Shown piece after piece: positions 58,909-64,000 of a stretch of DNA of 64,000 bases (its first letter is position 1; every line of letters starts with the position of its first letter). The DNA lies in NCBI RefSeq assembly GCF_030272615.1, contig NC_081407.1:442738213-442802212 (forward strand), written 5' to 3'. Made by a program: the position numbers and the translations under genes. Origin of the DNA: Cryptomeria japonica. Its lineage: Eukaryota > Streptophyta > Pinopsida > Cupressales > Cupressaceae. A model generated the notes under the pieces. That model made no database searches, had not been told where the DNA came from, and saw only the letters and a list, made by a program, of their open reading frames with translations.

Positions 58909-60529
58909 TGTTGGCATTATGAGAACCGGCATGAGCCTTATGTAAACTGGCATGAAGACATAATGATATTGTATGTTGTCATTGATGTCAATATGAGACA
59001 TAGTGTGAACCGGCACATGAGATAAGAGAAGAAAGAGATACCGACATATGTGTGAACTGGTATATGCGTAAGTGAAGTGACACATTTGTTCAAAGTGAAC
59101 CGACATGCAGTTATGGGAACTGGCACATGGAAGCACTGTATGACTAACTGGTTGGTAAGGTAGCTTCCACTTCGGGGTTTCCGGTTGGAGTATCTCAAGT
59201 CTATGTGACTCAATCGGGGATCTTTGTGTGATTAGTTAGTAGTATGATGGAGGACAGATCATGTTGCCACGTATGCTCTGTGCGCGTGAAGGATCTTGCA
59301 TGAAGAAGACTATTCCTATCTGCCTTGGGAATGTGCGAAGTCTGTCAAATAGTGATAATGCGTGATGGGTTATTAGCCGCCATGAAAATGGTGGATAATG
59401 GATGATGGAGAATGTCTTGAGATTGACTCAAGACTGGTGCATTCAATGCAGTATGTTTCAACGGTCAGGATCGAACCGTTTGAATTGCTCAACCTAACAG
59501 GTTTAGGGTTTAGGGTTTTTTCTACCAACCTGTATGTTCCCCATAAGGTTGATGTTAGGTTTCTGTCTAAAGTTGTTGGCAAAAAGTAGTGAGTGTGTAT
59601 CCAACGAAAGTGATACAAGATTCTTGCTAGACCATAGGAGAAAAGAGATACCTGCAAAGTGTATGTGCAGAAGGAGAAGAGGAGCCTAAACGGATCTGTA
59701 TTAGTATTAAGTACTATTAATAGATCATTGTAATACCTGTTGATCTCTAACCACTTCAACAGTTGCAAAATCCCCTAACAAGGTAGCCTTAACTAGCTTG
59801 ATTCAAAATCCCCTAAATCGGGTGGTCTTAACCGGCTTGTCGTAAATCCCTTAACCGAGTAACTCAAAGCTAATGAGTTCTAAGAAGCTAGAAAAGCTTA
59901 GGAGATCCTTTCAGCTATTGAGTTCTTAAAATCCTCTAACAAGGTGACCCTACCGGGTTTAACCCTTAACCGGGTATCCCTTAACCAGGTGATCCCTAAC
60001 AGGATCGGTTCCTACCAGAACCTATTGTAATGTTCTTAACCGGACAAGGCTCCTAATAGAGCGTTCTTCTAAAGAGTTCAAAGAGTAGCCTGTGGGTATT
60101 CATCCCCACCATGGTTTTTTCTAGTTGGGTTTCCACGTGAAAAATATGTGTGTCATGTGAAATGATTTTGTCTTGTGATGCTTTGTTTTATCTGTTATGC
60201 ACATGAAGTTTCTATGTTTTATGCCTGTCTATAAAACATATTGAACTTACTGTTGTGAAGATTTTATGGTTAGGTCTACTAGTTCATGCATGAGAATATT
60301 ATGATAATGTGGTATTGAGCCAAGAGAAAAGCTTAGTAAGTGACCGGTTCATGACTGATTGAGTTATTTTGGATGCTACCGGTTGCACTCTGTTTTACCG
60401 GTATCTCTGTTTATCAGTCATTGAGAGTGGTTGCTGTCAAACTAGTTTTGAATTGTATTTCTGTCTATACTGATTCACCCCCCCCTCTCAGTACTGGTTT
60501 GGTACTAGTGGTTCATCATTGAGTTATCA
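58909..60529 (+). repeat. Element H 5' LTR
   Basis: It starts TGTTGGCATTATGAGAACC and ends TTGAGTTATCA before the primer site. The first 250 bp contain six spaced copies of a GTGAACCGGCACATG-like motif. The second half has about nine copies of CCCTAACAAGGT/TTAACCGGGT (59765-60060). The end contains CTGATTCACCCCCCCCTCTC, as in G and D. Confidence 0.85.
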
Positions 60530-60531
60530 AT

Positions 60532-60543
60532 TGGTATCAGAGC
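60532..60543 (+). other. Element H primer-binding site
   Basis: TGGTATCAGAGC two bases after the LTR matches the initiator Met-tRNA site exactly. Confidence 0.95.
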
Positions 60544-60598
60544 CCTCCAGGTCCTTTGTGTTGTAAGCTTAACCGCTTGAGGAAAAGATCCTAGCCAA

Positions 60599-61297
60599 AT
60601 GATGAAGAGGGAAGGTCCAAAGTTCAACAGGGAAAACTTTGGTATATGGAAAGACAGGATGAAGATATTCATAAAAAGTATGGGTGTTCAACACTGGAGT
60701 TATGTTGAAAATGTATATGTTGTTCCTACCGGTACTCTCACTGATGACCAAAAGAGAGAGATACAAGAAAATGGGCAAGTCATGGAAGCCCTCATTAGTA
60801 GTCTATCTGACATTGAGTTTATTGATGTTCAGGACAAGGCAAGTCCCAAAGAAGTATGGGATGCTCTTGAAAATATCTATGGTGGTGATGAGCATGTAAA
60901 ACAGGCTAAGGAAGAGAGCTTGAGAGGAAAGTTTGAAGACATGAGAATGGTTGAAGGAGAGACCATTCAGCAGTATGGAATAAGAATCAAAACAGTTGTT
61001 GGAGAAATAAAGAGTGCAGGTGGAAAAATAGAAGATTCCACTGTGGTAAGTAAAGTCCTGAGATCCCTGTTGCCGGTCTATGCAATAAGGGTTGCTGCTA
61101 TTCAGGAGCTGAGATCAATAGACAAGTCTAAGGCATCCTTGGACTCCATCATAGCCAAGTTGATAACCTATGAGCTAAATAGATTTGATGGTAGTGTTCA
61201 AAAGTCAGAATCAGATTTTAAAGCTTTTACTATACCATCCAAAAAAGGAAAAGAGGCTAGCACTAATGGGGAGCCTAGTCAGAATAGAGAGATGTAG
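60599..61297 (+). pseudogene. Element H gag (UBN2 type)
   Basis: ATG at 60599, with MKREGPKFNRENFGIWKDRM, KEVWDALENIYGGDEHVKQA and GKFEDMRMVEGETIQQYGIR, the UBN2 capsid fold of copia elements. It ends at a TAG at 61295. The pol frame starts after a +1 shift, with the zinc knuckle now in the next frame. The gag itself has no internal stop, so it may still be translatable up to the zinc region. Confidence 0.9.
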
Positions 61298-61382
61298 GAT
61301 GAAGAGTTTCTAATGGAAATTTGAAGCTCTTCTGGCTAGGAGATTCCCAAAAGCAATTGGTAAATACAAAGGTAAACTACCT

Positions 61383-64000
61383 TTGAAATGTTTCTCCTGT
61401 AACCAGATAGGACATATTGCTATGAACTGTCCTAATAGTGACAACAAGGACAAATTGGAAAGGTTCAAGAAATTCAAAGGAGGAAACCGGAGAAATTGTT
61501 TTGTGGCAGTTGATGAAGGTGTCACAGATGAGGAATCTGAAGATGAAGAAAATGAAGACATTGTGTTCGTTGCTGTAAAGGAAGATATGATAGACAAGAA
61601 GGCTCTTGTCTCCCGGTTTGATGATTCCAATGAGTGGATCATTGACAGTGGCTGCTCTCACCATATGACTAGTGACTGGAGCAAGTTTCTAACATTAGAA
61701 GAGTATGATGGTGGTGTGGTTCACTTTGGCAATAATGCACCATGCATGGTCAAAGGTAGAGGGTCCATCTCCTTGAATGGAAAGAGTAGTGCTGACAATG
61801 TGTATTGGGTTGATGGTCTCATACACAACCTTCTAAGTGTTGCCCAGTTAAATGACAGTGGACTTGCTCTACAATTCAAGAATGGAGTTTGCAGAATCAA
61901 AGGTAAAGATGGTAAATTGGTAGCCACCGGCATGCAAACTAAAGGTAACCTATCTCATCTAAATGCTAATATAAGTACATGTCTTATGGCTAAGCTTGAT
62001 GATAGCTGGATATGGCATAGAAGATTCTACCATGTGAACTTTGACAACATTGTGAAGGCTAGTAAGATCAAGGCAGTTAGAGGGTTGCCGGTGCTGAGCA
62101 AACTGGATAATACCTTGTGTAGAGAATGTCAATTGGGGAAAATGTCTTCCTCAACTTTTAAAAGTAAATCTTTCACTGCTGACAACTTGTTTGATCTTGT
62201 GCATACTGATTTATGTGGTCCTATGAAAACTAGAAGTGTGCAGGGTGATAGGTACTTCATGATTCTCACTGATGACTGCTCAAGAATGATGTGGGTCACA
62301 TTCTTGAAAGACAAGTCTGAAGCTTTTGGGAAATTCAAAGCTTTCAAAGCATTAGTGGAAAAGGAAAGTGGTAAAAGGATCAAGTGTCTCAAAACTGATT
62401 AAGGAGGGGAATTCACTTCTAGTGAATTCAACAAGTACTGTGAAGAATTTGGCATCAAGAGATAGCTATCTGCCCCCCGGACTCCATAGCAGAATGGCCT
62501 AGCAGAGAGGAATAACTGGACTGTGGTTGAAGCAGCTAGAACTATGTTGATCCAAGGAAAGGTTGCTCACACCTTTTGGAGAGAAGCGGTGAGCACTGCA
62601 GTTTACACTATGAATCGGGTACTCATCAAAAAGGGCAAGGACAAAACTCCTTATGAGTATTGGACCGGTAAGACCCCTGTGGTAAATTATTTTAAGGTCT
62701 TTGGTAGCAAATGTTACATCAAGAGGAGTGAACATCAGGGAAAATTTGAAGCTAAATGTGAAGAAGGAATATTTCTAGGATATTCCACCAAGAGTAAAGC
62801 TTTCAAGTGCTACAATAATAGGACTCAGAGAATTATGGAAAGCATCAATGTAAGAGTTGATGAATCCTCTGAGAAGACTAAGAAAACTGGCAGTGAGCAA
62901 GTTGTAAATGAACCAGTTGCAACCTTTTGGGAATCGGTTGTCAGTCAAGCGAGAACCAGTAACAGTGTTCCTGAACTGGTGAATGTTGATACTGATGAAG
63001 ATAAGGATGAAGAAGAAAAGCAAGAAGAACCAATTAAGACCATTCCTCGGTATGTCAAGTTGAATCATGATCCCAAGCAGATCATAGGTGATAAGGATGC
63101 AGGAATCCTTACCAGAAGAAAGATCAAAGAAAACTTATGCATGATCTCTGAATTTGAGCCTAAATCATTCAAAGAGGCTCATAATGATAAAGACTGGATC
63201 AAGGCAATGGAAGAAGAACTTGACCAGATAGAGAAAAATGGTACATGGTCCTTGGTACCCAGACCAAAGCATAAGAATGTCATTGGCACCAAATGGGTGT
63301 TTAGAAATAAGTTGAATGAGGATGGCACAGTGATTAGGAATAAAGCCAGATTGGTATGCAAAGGATATGCTCAAGAAGAAGGTGAAGACTATGGGGAAAC
63401 CTTTGCTCCTATAGCCAGATTGGAAGGAGTTCGTATGCTTCTTGCATATGCAACTTTTAAGAGATTCAAGGTGTATCAAATGGATGTAAAATCTGCATTC
63501 CTAAATGGTGTACTTGAAGAGGAGGTATATATTGAGCAATCAAATGGGTTTACCCTATCTGAAGATAGTGACATGGTATGTAGGCTACACAAAGAATTAT
63601 ATGGTCTAAAGCAAGCACCTAGGGCATGGTATGAGTGCCTACATTCCCATCTTGTGAAGATTGGATTTGAGAGAACAAGTGAAGATAGTAATATCTACTT
63701 GAAGTCTGAAGAAGATCAGATCCTGATTTGTTAAGTCTTTGTTGATGACATCATCTTTGGTGGAGATGACAAGATGAGTCATGAGTTTGCTGATGAGATG
63801 AAGAAAGAGTTTGAAATGTCACTCATAGGGGAGATTAAATTTTTCATTGGACTGCAGATCCAGCAGATGAAAGATGGAATCTTCATCACTCAGTCCAAAT
63901 ATGTCAAAGAGGTGTTGAAGACTTTTGGCATGGAAGATAGCAAACCAGTTGGTACACCGATGGCAACTGGTTGCAAATTGACAAAGGAAGATGATTCCGC
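61383..64000 (+). pseudogene. Element H pol: zinc knuckle, protease, integrase, RT (partial)
   Basis: One frame runs from 61383 to the window end with about four stops (62400, 62463, 62487 and 63732). In order: CFSCNQIGHIAMNC zinc knuckle; protease DSGCSHHMTSDWSKF; pre-integrase SWIWHRRFYHVNFDNI; integrase with HTDLCGPMKT, TDDCSRMMWVTFL and QNGLAERNN; SFKEAHNDKDWIKAMEEELD; RT with VCKGYAQEEGEDYGETFAPI, YQMDVKSAFLNGVLEEE and VFVDDIIFGGDD near 63735. The window ends in the RT C-terminal part (MKKEFEMSLIGEIKFFIGLQ). It is similar to D's pol throughout. Confidence 0.95.

Larger units (their letters stand above)
37810..64000 (-). mobile_element. Element F: Ty3/gypsy-type territory, open to the right
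   Basis: The 3' LTR and polypurine tract show a minus-strand element entering C at 37810. Its internal region starts at 39022 and its gag-pol and 5' LTR must lie right of the window. Everything from here to the window end is either F's 3' internal region or later insertions (G, H, and unresolved pieces). Only the left boundary is supported. Whether the ORF at 55710 and the palindrome array are part of F is not shown. Confidence 0.55.
58909..64000 (+). mobile_element. Element H: Ty1/copia, 3' end beyond the window
   Basis: It has a 1621-bp 5' LTR, Met-tRNA primer site, gag, and a pol open in one frame up to the window edge. The left target site is gtgat (58904-58908); the right one is outside. 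H is less decayed than A-D. Confidence 0.9.

Overview
The window is intergenic DNA from a large plant nuclear genome. It is built almost entirely of nested, decayed LTR retrotransposons plus a few captured or accessory genes. The evidence is plant Ty3/gypsy and Ty1/copia polyproteins, initiator-Met-tRNA primer sites, 5-bp target-site duplications (TSDs), plant-type RNase H and PIF1 helicase remnants, a plant mobile domain (PMD) ORF and telobox-like repeats. The size and depth of nesting suggest a giant genome such as a gymnosperm; that is inference. No intact single-copy host gene, tRNA, rRNA or CRISPR array is seen.

Left part (1-6136). A minus-strand ORF remnant of unknown family (about 179-2021) is cut off on its 5' side by a plus-oriented solo LTR (2026-3171, TSD cgggg/tgggg). 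A plant-type RNase H remnant (3484-4015, minus) and a decayed PIF1-type helicase (4719-6136, minus) follow. The helicase appears to continue on the far side of element A (20442-20820).

Element A (6137-20436, minus, TSD tggat) is a Ty3/gypsy chromovirus: gag, RT-RNase H, integrase with a C-terminal chromodomain, and two ~800-bp LTRs. Lying inside it is element B (9948-19056, plus), a Ty3/gypsy element with a 1117-bp 5' LTR, a 3.3-kb repeat-rich leader and one long gag-protease-G-patch-RT frame. B stops in the middle of RT where A's gag begins, so a deletion has removed B's 3' half and part of A.

Element C (20991-37809 and beyond, minus) is a second Ty3/gypsy element with a G-patch-type linker and a long repeat-rich 3' region. 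Inserted in it are D (27417-35642, minus, a complete Ty1/copia element that itself carries solo LTR E, 30366-31585) and F, whose 3' LTR is at 37810-39021. F belongs to the LTR family of solo E and runs out of the window to the right.

Within the F territory are an antisense PMD-like gene (40360-44960), a complete 8.9-kb element G (45176-54045, plus, TSD gatgt), an array of 16 perfect or near-perfect palindromes centred on TTTAAA (54409-55540), an unknown plus-strand ORF (55710-58908), and the copia element H (58909 to the window end). G has 1169-bp LTRs, primer site and polypurine tract but no recognisable pol. It encodes a coiled-coil/CCHC protein and a large unknown protein, so it should be non-autonomous; it carries another solo LTR (50743-51942).

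The most notable signals are the palindrome array, the pol-less element G with its novel ORF2, and a shared PMD-like motif that I see by eye in four otherwise unrelated accessory ORFs.
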